NCBI GenBank assembly: GCA_028583415.1
Contig: CM053267.1
Location: 2,170,001 to 2,234,000 of the forward strand
Origin: Protea cynaroides
Lineage: Eukaryota > Streptophyta > Magnoliopsida > Proteales > Proteaceae
Length of the DNA stretch: 64,000 bases
Reading direction: 5' to 3'
Part shown: in pieces, positions 1 to 11,447 of the stretch
Numbering within the stretch: position 1 is the stretch's first letter
Layout: each line of letters opens with the position of its first letter
Notes under the pieces: model-generated
Seen by the model: the letters and a program-made list of their open reading frames with translations, nothing else
Told to the model about the DNA's origin: nothing
Databases searched by the model: none
Position numbers and translations under genes: made by a program

Positions 1-2157
1 CTGATTCAAAACCTGAATAACTCCAGAGATGGATTCTTGATTTGCTTTCACAAATATCATAAGATCATCTGCAAATAAGAGGTGGCTAATTGATAAAATT
101 TTGCATCTTCTAGGAATGCAGAAAACTCTTCTCCTATAAGCCTCATCCAACATACCCGATAATGGCTCCATTGCCAAAGTGAATAAATAAGGAGAAATAG
201 GATCACCTTGACGTATTCCCCTTTGCCCTTTGAAATAACCAGCCGGGCTTCCATTCACTAGAACAGAAAACATAGGAGTATAAATGCAAGCACTAAACCA
301 TTTTATAACCAACTCAGGGAATCCCATCTTACGAAGAACTTCGAGAAGATAATTCCTATCCAGAGTATCATAGGCTTTGTGAAGGTCCACCTTTAGAATA
401 GCAGTAGGGGGGCAAGAAGATCTTCCCATACCTCTAACAATTTCATGACATAAAAGAATGTTATCTGATATGCATCTATCCTTGATGAATGCAGATTGAT
501 TAGGAGCCACCAAAGGTTGAATGATCATCTGCAATCTATTAGCCAAAATCTTTGCTATGAATTTATACAGAACATTGCAGAGGGCAATGGGTCTAAAGTC
601 AGCAAAAGATTGAGGGCGATCAGATTTAGGAATCAAGCAAAGGAAAGTATTACTCGCATCTCTGGGCATATAGGGGTTAGCAAAGAACCATTTAATAGCA
701 AAAATTACCTCCTTCCCGACAATACTCCAGGAATGCTTGTAGAAAGTGGCATTGAAACCATCAGGGCCGGGAGCTTTGTTACCATCAAAGGAGAATACAG
801 TCTTTTTGATTTCATCATCCAAAACCGGCTGCAACATCATTTCCTGCTGGTTAACTGATAAGGTGATATTTACTCTAAGGTTCTGAAATGCTGGTTCCTC
901 GAAGGGCCCATCCCTAGAGGAGGAAAAAAGGGTTCTGAAGTACTCTTCTGCCTCCTTAATCAGTCTAGGGTCTTCAAGTCTCACTCCTTCAGAATCGGAG
1001 ATGCTATCATATGAGTTGTTGTAGTGGTGGCATTTCAAACTTTGATGAAAAAATTTATTGTTCTTATCTCCAAGGGCAAGCCACTTAATTCTCGATTTTT
1101 GACGAAGGAATTTTTCTTCACTATCAAGAGCTCTTGAAAGGGCCAATCTCTTTTCTTTCTCTGAAGTTGCCAAATTACTACCAGTTTGATTAGAAGCCAT
1201 ACGACATTGGGTAGCTGCCAGCTCCTTCTCCGCATTAAGAACAGCATCATGGAAGTTTCCAACATACTTTGTATTCCACTCTTTCAAAGCATTCTTGACA
1301 TTTTTCAATCTAGCAGCCACTGCAGATAAAGGAGATACAAAAGTCCCAATAGGCTCGGCCCAAGTCCTTTCAACCAAAGGAAGAAAATCAGGTCTGTCCA
1401 CCCAGGCATCAATGAATTTAAATGGCTTAGCTCCGAAGTTCTTTCCTTTCCGAAGCTGAACCAGAATGGGAGAGTGTTCAGATATGTAGGGATCAAGGAA
1501 GCTAGCTTCAGAATTTTGAAATTGATCAATCCATTCAAGGTTAACAAGGGCCCGATCAAGCTTGCAACATATTCTATTAGGTCCCACTTGGTTATTATTC
1601 CAAGTGAAAGAGTGACCAAACCATTTCAAATCATAGAGGTTACAGTTGTACAGACACTCGTTGAATGCTAATGTTTGATTGACATTAATTCCATTCCCAC
1701 CACTTTTCTCTTCACTGCTTCTAACAACATTGAAATCTCCCACCACTATCCATGGCATAGATACTAAACTACCATAGTTTTCAAGGCTTTGCCATAAGGA
1801 AGCTATGATGTTAGGATCATTAGAACCATAAACAGCAGCAAGCATAAACTGTAAGTCAGAATGGACCAAACTCACCTTACAGTATATCACTTGATTTTCA
1901 GCTCGAATTCTTTCCACTTTAAAAACAGAAGGATTCCACCACACTATGATCCGAGGGGGAATCGAGTCTAGATCATCAAACAGACAATCCCAACCCTGCA
2001 TAATAGAGGATAGGGAAAACTTGATGTTTCCTTTATTCAGTTTCGCCTCAGATAGGCAGCACAGCCCGGCTTTGACTTTTTTCACAACTCTTTTTACTGC
2101 CTTCTTCTTCGCAGCACTATTCAGCCCTCTTATATTCCATGCTAGCAAATTTATCAT
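1..2157 (-). CDS. LINE ORF2: EEP endonuclease + reverse transcriptase (partial)
   Basis: Nicks target DNA and reverse-transcribes the LINE RNA at the nick (family knowledge). The frame is open from the ATG at 2157-2155 to base 1, about 719 codons, with no stop. Endonuclease landmarks: LLAWNIRGL at the N terminus, LSEAKLNK (catalytic Glu), VVGDFNVV, CKLDRAL and SEHSPI at about residues 1-240. RT landmarks: NKAPGPDGF near residue 455, FRPIALCNVLYK, QSAFIKDR, LKVDLHKAYDTL (first catalytic Asp), GIRQGDPISPYLF near 650 and the catalytic FADD near 692. The start lies 12 nt past the ORF1 stop and in the same frame, so reinitiation or stop read-through could supply the protein. The 3' end of the ORF is outside the window. 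Confidence 0.92.
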   Translation of the reverse strand, partial: MINLLAWNIRGLNSAAKKKAVKRVVKKVKAGLCCLSEAKLNKGNIKFSLSSIMQGWDCLFDDLDSIPPRIIVWWNPSVFKVERIRAENQVIYCKVSLVHSDLQFMLAAVYGSNDPNIIASLWQSLENYGSLVSMPWIVVGDFNVVRSSEEKSGGNGINVNQTLAFNECLYNCNLYDLKWFGHSFTWNNNQVGPNRICCKLDRALVNLEWIDQFQNSEASFLDPYISEHSPILVQLRKGKNFGAKPFKFIDAWVDRPDFLPLVERTWAEPIGTFVSPLSAVAARLKNVKNALKEWNTKYVGNFHDAVLNAEKELAATQCRMASNQTGSNLATSEKEKRLALSRALDSEEKFLRQKSRIKWLALGDKNNKFFHQSLKCHHYNNSYDSISDSEGVRLEDPRLIKEAEEYFRTLFSSSRDGPFEEPAFQNLRVNITLSVNQQEMMLQPVLDDEIKKTVFSFDGNKAPGPDGFNATFYKHSWSIVGKEVIFAIKWFFANPYMPRDASNTFLCLIPKSDRPQSFADFRPIALCNVLYKFIAKILANRLQMIIQPLVAPNQSAFIKDRCISDNILLCHEIVRGMGRSSCPPTAILKVDLHKAYDTLDRNYLLEVLRKMGFPELVIKWFSACIYTPMFSVLVNGSPAGYFKGQRGIRQGDPISPYLFTLAMEPLSGMLDEAYRRRVFCIPRRCKILSISHLLFADDLMIFVKANQESISGVIQVLNQ

Positions 2158-2169
2158 GGAGAAGTTATT

Positions 2170-4205
2170 TTAGTGTCTCTCCAGATTCATACTCTCCTTC
2201 CATGATGATCCTAAGGATATTTCTTTCCTAAGATCACCATGATGGTTTTCTACCACATCATCTTCTCCACTTCGGCAATGCTCTTCATCACCCGAGAATT
2301 CATCCTCTGTTAAATTTTGATTATCTATGAGGTAATTCTCACTATTTTCCAGCTCCTCTCCATTCATATTCGTCTCAACCTCATGATCATTCAACACCCT
2401 ACCAGATCTGCCCCTCTCCAGATCATCTCCCAACATCGGATAGGATGTAGCATTATTAACTGTTGAGCTGGGTTGCCCCAAGGTACCAGCATGACCAAGC
2501 CGGACAGCAGCTCGCACTTGATCGAACAAGGTTTTGTTTGAACCCAAAATGGATGAGGGGGGGGCTATAGGACCAATGGGAGATGGGCGGGCTCCAGATT
2601 TGGCTCGGGTAGGACCAGGAGGGGGGATGGCAAGATCCACGCGGCATGGTGGAGATGACCTTAAAGAGCCACGAGAAAAAAACTGGGATGGACGTCTAAG
2701 GGTGTAGGGAGTATGACCAGCAGAACAAGGCGAGCTTTTCAAACCAGAAAAAGAGTGAGGTTCACTAGGTTCCAAAGAGGGTTCAGATGGTTCATGAGCA
2801 GGCTGGCTAGGGACAGGGGGGGCAGGGGGAGCAGGCGGCCCAGCAGAGACAGTCTGGTCCATATCAGCTGCCAGGCAACCGAAACGGTTAAGGCCAGGAG
2901 AAGCAGACTCTAGACAGGCTGCCGAATTTGAAAACTGATTACAAGAAAGGAAATTTGACTTTTTGGGGGGAAAACTGATGTTGGAGACAAGAGGAGCTGA
3001 CTTACCAAGAGTTGACACCTGGTTCAAGGTCTGGTTCTGAGTCAGGGTAGGTGGAAATGGGGATGGGATATGGGTCGGGTTCAGCCCTCCAAGAGACCCA
3101 CCAGATCTCTTCTTCTTCACCCGGATAGGAGTCCAGTCCTCCTCCAGCCGAGACTGAGATTCAGGACCTTTGGGATGATCATCAGCAGCCCCCTTGGACT
3201 GGCATTCATCTTTATTCCCTACGGCTTCACCAAGAACTGAGGGGCTTATCTCATCAGAAGCTGTGTCGCATTTTTCATTCACGTATGTAGCTTGATGAGA
3301 TTTCATTTGACAAATCTTCTCAGGATGTCCAAAGACTCCACATGCAATACACTGGGGAGGCTTCCAATCGTATTTTACTGGCTGAATATAAAAGTTACCC
3401 AAATCATCTTCTATAGAAATAGAATCCAGCATAGGGGACTCACCTGAAAATTCCACACACACTCTCGCAAAGACCCATTGATTTTTCAGAGCTGTAGTAC
3501 TATCTGTATAAAGAGGAACTCGAAGAACTGAGAAAATTGCACTTAATGAATCTTCCCCCCATAAATGAAGCGGTAAACCTGGAAGAGACACCCAAAGCGG
3601 AACTTTCTTCAGACCAAGAACAGCACCACTGTGGAGGCTGCGTTCCCATTGTCTCACGAACAAAGGTTGACCTCCCACATAGTAAATCCCAATCTCCAAA
3701 ATTTTATCTCGATCCAAAATATTAGAGAACCGGAAAGCAAAGCCTCCATGGTTGAGTTGCAAAATCTCAACAAAACCAGACAGTTTCCATTGCCTAAGAA
3801 GGCTGGTTGTTATAAAAGAGACCCTGGTTTCTTGCCAAGGAAGAAACCCACTAGAGTATTATCCAAAACTCTAAGTTCACCAGCAACATCACTTTCAGAG
3901 CATACCCCAAAGGGCCGATTATCTCTCAAGACCGGGGGGATGAATCTGAGAATGAGTTTTCTCGAAGGCTTCGAAACATGGTTTAACGGGTTACTCCACT
4001 TACTAGTTTCAGGGTTAAACTTAGGATTGAGGTTTGGTTCAGCAGAGGATTGGAGAGGGGGAAATTCATCACTCCCCAGATTCGGGAGAGAAGCAGTAGA
4101 TTTGTTACGAGGAAGAGGGTGGTCAACCGAGGGGGTTGGATCAATGGCATTATCACCCTCCAAACCAGGAAGCTGGGTAGGAAAACCGACATCACCTTCA
4201 ACCAT
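2170..4205 (-). pseudogene. LINE ORF1: DUF4283 / zinc-knuckle RNA-binding protein, one frameshift
   Basis: ORF1 proteins of plant LINEs bind the element RNA. The likely start is the ATG at 4205 (MVEGDVGFP); an upstream in-frame ATG at 4298 would only add a hydrophobic run. The first segment ends at a TAA at 3812-3810 just after LVGFFLGKKPG; the following conserved segment (LLRQWKLSGFVEI, then LNHGGFAFRF) is one frame over and continues to the stop at 2172-2170, so a single small indel near 3810-3830 breaks the DUF4283-like domain. Downstream there is a CX2CX4HX4C knuckle (CIACGVFGHPEKIC) at about 3355-3315, then a long Ser/Pro-rich low-complexity tail with PPAP and EPSEP repeats. A genuine programmed frameshift is possible but less likely than a mutation. 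Confidence 0.85.
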
Positions 4206-4501
4206 GGCTTCGGCCAGGAAGAATAAAAAAAACAAAACCAGAGAACCAAGCCAAAGGAGAAGAAGACAACTCAGGAAGGACTGGGTACGAATGGGCAACT
4301 AAACAGGGAAGAAAAGAGGATGGGGACCGGGAGCAAAGGAAAAGACAGCTAGGGAAGAAGCACGGGAGAGGGAAAGGATCAAGAAGAAGAAAAGGGGAAG
4401 GAGGGAAGAAGGATAGGGATAAAAAAAACCAGGCGAAAACAAAGAAAGAAAAAACAGGTTGCAGGGGGGGAGGGGGGGGAGAGTTCCATTGCTTTTTCAT
4501 T

Positions 4502-4583
4502 CCTATACGAGATCTTGGTTTAACCGTTGGTTTATTGACTGTTCATCACACTACTCTAGTTAGTCTAAAATTGGGGTGTGACA
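4502..4583 (+). mobile_element. U5 end of a chromovirus LTR, cut by the LINE
   Basis: 82 bp match the last bases of element B's 3' LTR (38224-38305): CCTATACGAGATC, then the ATCACAC region and the terminal GGGTGTGACA. No tRNA-Met primer site follows, so this is the end of a 3' or solo LTR rather than a 5' LTR. The rest of the LTR should lie on the far side of the LINE, left of the window. Confidence 0.75.
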
Positions 4584-5327
4584 CAATCCTCCCCTCTAAT
4601 AGTCTTCATTCAATTTATCATTGATTAAGGGTATACATTCACCACCTAACATCTATATCTTTCAATTAAAATGCTAGGGTTGCATTAGAGTTACTGAGAT
4701 TAGGGTTTTACCTACATTAATTTGATTATTGCAAACTGACATGCACTTTGTTGGTGATTTCTCACACAATTCCTTTCTCCATCCTTCCTCTAGAGAACGC
4801 CTCAAAACTCTCCCCCTAAGATTAATACGTACTAATGAGAGGATAGAAGGTAGGGTTTTTATTTGTTTGAAGTTTTCTAGTTGGAGTAAAACTCTCAATT
4901 TGAATTGGGAAGCCTAGGGAGTTGCCAAGTGGCAAAACTTGGAATTTAGCTAGGATCTCCTTTCTTTTTCCAACACCAAGTAGTTAGAGTAGTGTGGATC
5001 CCTCCTGGGTTCGTTCATGGGTCCTAGGAATATTTTAAAGGGTCTCCTATGGTGAAACTACTTGTTACTGTAAAGAACAAGTCAACTCATGCTTTACTAA
5101 TCGATGTTAGCGGATCATGCTGGCTCGAGTTTACCGAACAGCTAGTATCGACTGCCACCAGTTTAAAGGTCAAGTTGGTCTCATTTTGTCCCCTTTCTCA
5201 TAGTGGTCCATTAATGGTGCAACCAAGTTCTTATTAGGGACTTGCACAACTAGTTAGTCTACAGTGGAAAACCCTCTAAGCATTACAAAAATTTGGTTAG
5301 GCCAGGGTTTCTGAGTGCGGGTTTTAC
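4584..5327 (-). mobile_element. Truncated LTR of the E family, inverted relative to E
   Basis: Read on the minus strand from 5327 it begins TGTAAAACCC and then follows the first 250 bases of E's 3' LTR (41520-41771) with many substitutions; the clearest shared stretches are TTTTCCACTGT, AAGAAACTTGGTTGCACCA (one base differs) and ATGGACCA. A purine run lies just outside 5327 on the minus strand, as a polypurine tract would. Homology fades towards 4584, where it abuts the LTR end at 4583. It may be a separate truncated insertion or one end of E that has been inverted. Confidence 0.55.
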
Positions 5328-5399
5328 ACCCTCTGTCTACACATGTGCCTCCTCTCTAACCTCCTCTGGTACCTGTTGTGTTGTGTGATCTCTAGGACA

Positions 5400-6254
5400 C
5401 TAGCGAGCCTTTAGCACTAGATCATCTAGCACCACACTATCAAGCTTCATATTGATAATGGCATGCCAGTCGAAGGGTGTGGAAATAGTAGCCTCAAAGG
5501 CCTCCTTTTCATGCACCTCAATGCCAAGACGCATGAACAACTAGGTCAGCAGTTTGCTATATGGAAAATGTTCCTTGCGCAAAGCTCAAGTGTCCTCTAC
5601 CACTGCTATTATGGTCCTCATAAGAATATAGGGCAGACAAACTGGTTTTCACTCCACTAGTCGATAGGTCAAAAATTAACCAAAAGTAGAAAAATCATCG
5701 AAATGGCCAATTTAAGGCAGGATGTTGTATTGAAGAATCTTGTAGTACACTCAAGGAAGGGGATAGAACTTACCCACTTGGAATGGTTTTTTGGGTATTA
5801 GGATTTTATCCTGGATCTCTTGTCGTTGTGCCTCGGTTAGGTACTCCTTGTCCCTATAGAACTCCTTGTCTCCAATCATGGATATGCCCAGGAGACCTAC
5901 CAACTGCTACGTATTGAGATTGATGTCTATACCATTTACTCAACTTGAGATACAAAGGTTCCAAGAAAATTTGAAGTCCCCCATACCAGCCTCAACCTCC
6001 ACATTGCAGTAAAAGTGCTTCACCAGATTTGGTCTTGTTCTTATCCTGATATCGAGCATAAGAGACCACCTCATCACATCAAACATTGCCTGGACATCGA
6101 ACCTCTCCAATTCTATGAAATTCACTTGCTATCCCAAAATAACGGACTTGTTTCTAACTTTGAATAGGAATCCTATGCCTCAAGGGAATGAAATTGAATA
6201 GAGTCAAGTAGGGGAAGGGGATTATTCCTTGGTCACTTAACGGTAGTCTTCCAT
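5400..6254 (-). pseudogene. Antisense gene of element E (same family as the A gene at 19725-21140), decayed
   Basis: Broken by stops and frameshifts, but its translation on the minus strand tracks the A protein along its length. Matching blocks: ELERFDV / LALFNVE, NLVKHFYCNVEV / DLVRQFYCNLQV, GLLGIS / DLLGIS, VYYKILQYNILP / VYCKIIQHNLIP, PVCLPYILMRTI / PVCLPYIIMRTM, and a final FDWHAI / LNWEAI. The ATG is at 6254; 13 nt upstream is a splice acceptor (TTTCTTTACTGTTATAG, exon from 6267). A matching donor AAAG|GTATGA lies at 38661/38660, and B sits inside the intron. The C-terminal coiled coil seen in A is not visible. The domain resembles what databases call putative plant transposon protein; the biochemical role is unknown. 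Confidence 0.7.
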
Positions 6255-6822
6255 GGTGCCATTTAGCCTATAACAGTAAAGAAAGATCAAGGAAATTAAG
6301 TTAGAAAAAATATGGCATAAAAGAATAAATTTTAGAACATACAAAGATAACATGAGAAAATGGGGAGAAGTGAAACTATTAACGAAACTAGAAAGATTTA
6401 GAGACATAGCATCCCAACTGCAAGAAGTTAAAAGAAAACAATAGTGACTTGAACAACACTATCAATAAGTAGAAAAACAAGGAATTTTGGGAAAACATAG
6501 GTGTTCAACCACCAACACTATAAACTAAACCAATAATAAGAATAAACAAAATATTTAGTAGGAGAAAAATGAAGCAGAAATCAAAAAGAGGAAACTTTAA
6601 TGATAAAATTGAATAATGACTAGTGTACTAAGAATAAATCCAAGGGAAAACAATTGCTTTCCATATCCAATGACCAATTAGTACATTCCATGGTCAAGAC
6701 CTTGGAAAATACCGTTAACAATACAATAAAGCCATGAATTTGAGTAAAAAAAGTACTAACAACAAGGAAATATGTTAAAAGCAAGTTAGGATATCAACAT
6801 TGTCAATAAAGGGTAAGAAAGT
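6255..6822 (-). other. Distal part of the antisense 5'-UTR intron of E
   Basis: A-rich sequence without coding potential between the acceptor at 6268 and the insertion site of B. By the layout of A it is the 3' part of the intron in front of the antisense ORF. The other part is at 38311-38660. Confidence 0.5.
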
Positions 6823-7193
6823 ATTAATGTAAGACCCATACCTTACTAATCCGGTCTTACCACCTTGTATTAGGTCTTGCTATCATGGTTGGACAAAAAA
6901 GTGGACCAAGTACGTGAAGAAACCACAAGGCTAGGTATGTAATTCGAACCAAAAATCATCTAATTGAGACGTGTGGTCGCATACCTAAATAGGTGTGGTG
7001 GACCACACCTCAGAATATTGAGACCACTCGAATCTGAGACTTGTGGTAGTAGTTTTGAGAAGTGTGGTCGATGGATCCTGTGACCCCATGTGCGACCACA
7101 CGATGGTATACTGACTCCGAAATTAGGAAACATTTCTAATCTGAAGGGGGTTCTTTCATAATCAAAGTTGGACTTTATATAGATGTTTTCCTC

Positions 7194-7201
7194 TATATAA
7201 A
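7194..7201 (+). promoter_or_regulatory. TATA box of B 5' LTR
   Basis: TATATAAA followed by GGACGTCCCTTAG, about 366 bases into the LTR. The same TATA-GGACGTC arrangement occurs in every LTR of the family in this window, supporting a retroelement promoter with transcription starting some 30 bases downstream. Confidence 0.7.
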
Positions 7202-7670
7202 GGACGTCCCTTAGTCTCTTTCACTCTTTTAGATCCCAAACTGAAAGAGAGAGGAAGAGAGGAGTAGGAAGAGAAGGAGAATTGAAGAGGAAGTCTAGGA
7301 GAAGGAATTGCAGAGAAAACTCTGATTCTGTAATAAGTTTAAAGTATGGAATCATTCCCTACATTAATTGAATGCCTAGAATAGGTTATGAAAGAGAGAT
7401 TGATTCAAGTAAGATCTCAATCCTAAAACCTTAGACAAAACTCTAAGAGATCCTTGGAGGGAATCTATTAGGGTGAAGGATGATGTAAAAGTATGAATTT
7501 TAAGCCATAGAACAATCATAGGAACAATCATAATGATAAGCTAAGGAATCAAAACATGAGAGTATTGCGTTGAGAGTGGAAAAGTCGACCAACACTCATG
7601 AGGTCACAGTTTGATCGACCACATGAGGCACATGTATCGACCATGCACCCTCAGGAAGGTTCCAGGGTGA

Positions 7671-7697
7671 GTGTGGTCGCATGATATGCAACCACAC
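7671..7697. repeat. Palindrome of GTGTGGTCG words in B 5' LTR
   Basis: GTGTGGTCGCAT, a 3-base spacer, then its reverse complement with one mismatch. The 3' LTR copy (32530-32556) is perfect. Confidence 0.8.
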
Positions 7698-9034
7698 GTA
7701 TCGACCCCACACTTGCGACCACTCAGCTTCTGGAGGTCTGTTTGATTCTAGGATTTGACCATTGACTACTATAATTTAATGAACTTGAACCCAAACTTAG
7801 AACTTGTAAATTCTTAGGTTTCCAAGAGGTTCAAGAGTGAGTTAAGAAGCTTGGAGAAGATTGAATGTTCCTAACAGGTGAGGGAACAAGACCTAAACTA
7901 ACTGACTAATAATAAATTGTTTACTTTTATTGAGTCCAATGCCATGATTGATTCTGTGCTTGTATACTTGTAATGTACATCTCACATGTCATCCAATATT
8001 TTTGTTATTACTGCTCATGCATATTTATTTTTGTCTATTTATAACATGATGATGATGATGATGCTAGGAATAGGCATGTGATTATGTGTGTACGATTAGT
8101 GTGTTGGATGTGAATGGAGCATCAGGGGGAGGACACGTCATTGTGGTTCATCCTGGTCACCAGACTCTAGCTCTATCTCTACTCAAGTCTTGTTCACTGA
8201 CATCGTCGTATCGTCATTACCTTAGCAGAACTATTACATCGTAGGGCATTAGTGGAGGTGGTCTCGGACCGTGTAGTCTTTGACTTTGCCAGGGGGCCTT
8301 AGCTCTATCTATATGGACGTATTGAGAGATGCTGAGGTGAGGCCTTGGATATACTGGATGACATTTAAAATTGGTTAGTTGCGAGCCCAGTTTCCAAGCC
8401 CTCGCCAATAGGGACTTACGTGTTGGTATGGGTAGGGCATCAGGGGAAGTGTTGGCGGTGTGTAATCCGGACACTTTAGCTCTATCTCTATTCCATGGTG
8501 GGTGCATATGGGACGGAAATGATGTTTGATCCATTGGGCGAATTCACACACTCATTTATAGAGGTGCGGGGACCTCCAAACCTTTCTATTGCACATTGCA
8601 AACTTAAAAACTAGACCAAAGATATGAATTGAATGCATGTATATGTTTGTTGTATTATTTTGTTCACTCACTAAGCTCAAGTTGGAGAGCTAACCCTCAC
8701 GTGCGTTATTCTTTTCAGTTTCTGTTGTTGCAGGTGTTATTGTTGAAGACTACATGGATACGCCAACATATGAAAATGGAGCGGATGCAAGCTGTTGAGG
8801 ACGAATAAGACTCATCAAGCGAGTGTTTCAACTATGATTATGCTTAGTGGTTAACTTTTGTATTTTAATACTTTTAATATGTATTAAATATGTTTTGGTT
8901 AATTAGAGATAACTGGATCATTTAATTATTTATCATGTAGACCTCAGTTCATTATTGATAAAACTTTCACTATTTACTCAAATATCTCTGATAATTACTG
9001 TGGAATGTGTTTTGGTTTAACATGGTTGGCATAG

Positions 9035-11360
9035 TATCACACCCCAATTCTGTACTATTTAGAATGGTGTGATGAACCGCTAATAAACCAATGGTTCAAC
9101 CAGGATCTCTAATAGGCTGTGTCCTTTTAAATTAAACCATACACATCCACAACCATAATCAGAATAAATACACAATAGCAAAAGTCTTAATATTAAATGA
9201 ACTGAGGAATCTAACTGTGATAATCATAAATAAAATATCAAATTATGCTGTATCAACCGAGACATAAGTAAATAAAATATCAATTACATTTCCTTAATAG
9301 TTCAAATAAAAATCTAATCGAAAACGCATGAATTGCACTCACATGAGGAGTTATGCGTCTCTACTATGTCTTCAGCCTCCATTGCAGCCACGTGTCTGCA
9401 CACAGAGGCATTCATATAGTCTTCTACAGTGGTACCTGCATCATCAACTAAAAATATTCGATGTCGAAAGGGTGAGCACACATCACGGCTCAGTGAGAAA
9501 ATAAAATAATGCAATAAACATATGCATGCATTCAATTCATATCTGTGGTCTGGTATATAAGTTTGCAATGTGCTATAGAAAGGTTCGATGGCCACCTCAC
9601 CTCTATACATAGGGTGTGTAAGCCCACCCAACGGATCAAACACCATTGTTGTCCACATCTACCCCAACATGGAATAAAGATAGAGCTAAAGTGTTCGGAT
9701 CAAACACCGCATAACACCTCCCCTGATGCCCTACCTATACCAACACGTAAGCCCCTATTGGCGAGGGCTTGCAAACTGGGCTCGCAACTAACCAATCCTA
9801 ATGTCAAACAGTGTATCCAAGGCCTTACCCCAGCATCCCTCAATACGTCCATAGAGATAGAGCTAAGGCCCCCCGGCAGAGTTGAAGACTACACGGTCCA
9901 AGACCACCTCCCCTAATGCCCTACGACGTAATAGTTCTGCTAAGGTAATGGCGATATGATGATGTCAGTGGACAAGACTTGAGTAGAGATAGAGCTAAAG
10001 TGCCCGGATCAAACACCGCATAACACCTCCCCTGAAGCCCTACTCGCATCAAGTACAGTAACCACACACAAACATTCACATGTCTATTCCTAGCATCATC
10101 ATCATCATCATGTTATAAATAAAATAGAATTAAATATGCATGAACATTAATAGCAGGAATATTGGATGACATGTTGAATGCACATTACAAGCATACACGC
10201 ATAGAATCAGTCATGGCATTGGACTCAAGAAAATAAAAATAATTTATTATTAGCCAATTAGTTTAGGTCTTGTTCCCTTACCTTTGCTTGAGTGTAGATC
10301 CTCTTTCAAGCTTTAAGAATCACTTTTATATCAATAGGAAAACCTAACAAGTCGATAGATTTTAGTTAGAAGTCATTCCGACAATTTTAGGCTTGCTGTT
10401 AAGCGAGGGTCGTAGGGTGGGTCGCAGGTAGGGTAGCAGTTTACTGCGACCCCCAGGGTAGGGTCGATGCCAGGGTCGAATGTTCCATCGACCCTAGGTG
10501 AGACCACCGCATCCCTGGACTTTCCGAATGCTGGGGGTCGATCCTGTAGTTTGGTAGGGTCGATTCCCAATCGACCCCACGTGCGACCCCCCATGGTTTG
10601 AGTCGAGAATTTCATCCTACAGTCCATTCTTTCATGTTTGGGTCCTATGGCTTACTTCCACAATCCATTCTATGCTTTTTCTATGGCTTAAAACTCTAGG
10701 TTTCTTCCTTACCTTTCCTACCATGATTTCCTCCATGGATTTCATTGAAATCCTCCCATAGATGGATGATTTGGGTTTCTCCTAGACCATACCCTCTTCA
10801 TGAACTATTCTAAGGTCTTAAATCATTAATGGAAACATACCCATACCTTAGGTTTGCTGAGATTCAGAGGTTTCTCTGAATTCTTCACTTTATTCTTCTT
10901 CTCCAACTTTCCTTCTCTTCTCCTTCTATTCTCTTTCTCTCACTTTCAATTAGGGTTTCAAAAGGAGTGAAAGAGGCTTAGGGACGTCCTATTTATAGAG
11001 AAGATTCTCTCAAAATAAGTCCCATTTGGATTAGGAAAGAATCCCCTTAAAATTTGGAAAGTTTCCTATTTACGGTTTCTGTTGGCAAAGAGGGGGTCGA
11101 TGAGGGGGTCGGAGATCCCGTCGACCCTCAGGTCTAAATTGTCCGACCCCCAATTAAAATTTCAGGGGTCTGACTTCCTAATGAGGGGGTCCAACCCTGC
11201 CTATCTGGGTATGCGACCTTGCCCTCTATTTTACTATTTTTGGGTCAGTTTAATACCTGGTTTTGCTATTTCCTTCACGCACTTGGTCCATTTGGCTCGA
11301 CCATGATAGGTAGACCTGGTACAAGGTGGTAAGACCGGTTAGTTCGATACGGGTCTTACA
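9035..11360 (-). mobile_element. Solo LTR S1 inserted in B's 5' LTR
   Basis: 2326 bp from TATCACACCCC (normally TGTCACACC) to GGTCTTACA on the plus strand, that is TGTAAGACC...GTGTGATA in its own orientation. Target duplication CATAG (9030-9034) / CATTG (11361-11365), one base changed. Removing it joins B's LTR to match the intact site at 38215-38230. No internal region remains, so the element was lost by LTR-LTR recombination. Its repeated word is GGATCAAACACC (9633, 9697, 10006). Confidence 0.9.
10991..10997 (-). promoter_or_regulatory. TATA box of solo LTR S1
   Basis: TATAAAT on the minus strand followed by AGGACGTCCC, the family promoter arrangement. Confidence 0.65.
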
Positions 11361-11447
11361 CATTGCCTACAAATCCTGGTTTGAACCATTAGTTTTCATG
11401 ACGGTTCATCACACCATTGGTTAGTCCCGAATTGGGGTGTGGCAACC

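Larger units (their letters stand above)
1..4501 (-). mobile_element. LINE (non-LTR retrotransposon), 3' part beyond the window
   Basis: A plant L1-type LINE read on the minus strand. Its 5' end is near 4501, where LINE sequence gives way to an LTR U5 end that continues at 4502. A C/T-rich 5' UTR (about 4210-4500 on the complement) precedes ORF1 (DUF4283-like region plus zinc knuckle) and ORF2 (EEP endonuclease plus reverse transcriptase). The window cuts ORF2 after the FADD box, so the RNase H region, 3' UTR, poly(A) and target-site duplication cannot be seen. ORF2 has no stop in 719 codons, which argues for a recent insertion; ORF1 carries one frame break. Confidence 0.93.
6828..11444 (+). 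repeat. 5' LTR of B (split by solo LTR S1)
   Basis: Segments 6828-9034 and 11366-11444 join at the S1 target site to give about 2.29 kb, matching the 3' LTR at 31677-38305. It contains a TATA box, clusters of GTGTGGTCG words before and after it, ATG-rich simple repeats near 8046, and copies of the word AGAGATAGAGCTA (on the complement). A 105-codon open frame on the complement (8217-8534) recurs in the other LTR but is not a gene. Confidence 0.9.

Noticed and set aside
3631..4302. 223-codon plus-strand frame over the LINE
   Set aside because: Antisense shadow of LINE ORF1, whose minus-strand frame has recognisable domains.
4198..4500. 100-codon Pro/Phe-rich minus frame in the LINE 5' end
   Set aside because: Low-complexity C/T-rich 5' UTR; not similar to any LINE protein.
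8217..8534. 105-codon open frame in B's 5' LTR, with a like frame at 37399-37716
   Set aside because: Both lie in the two LTRs of one element, so the likeness follows from LTR duplication. Composition is that of the LTR repeats and relatives in other LTRs are broken.
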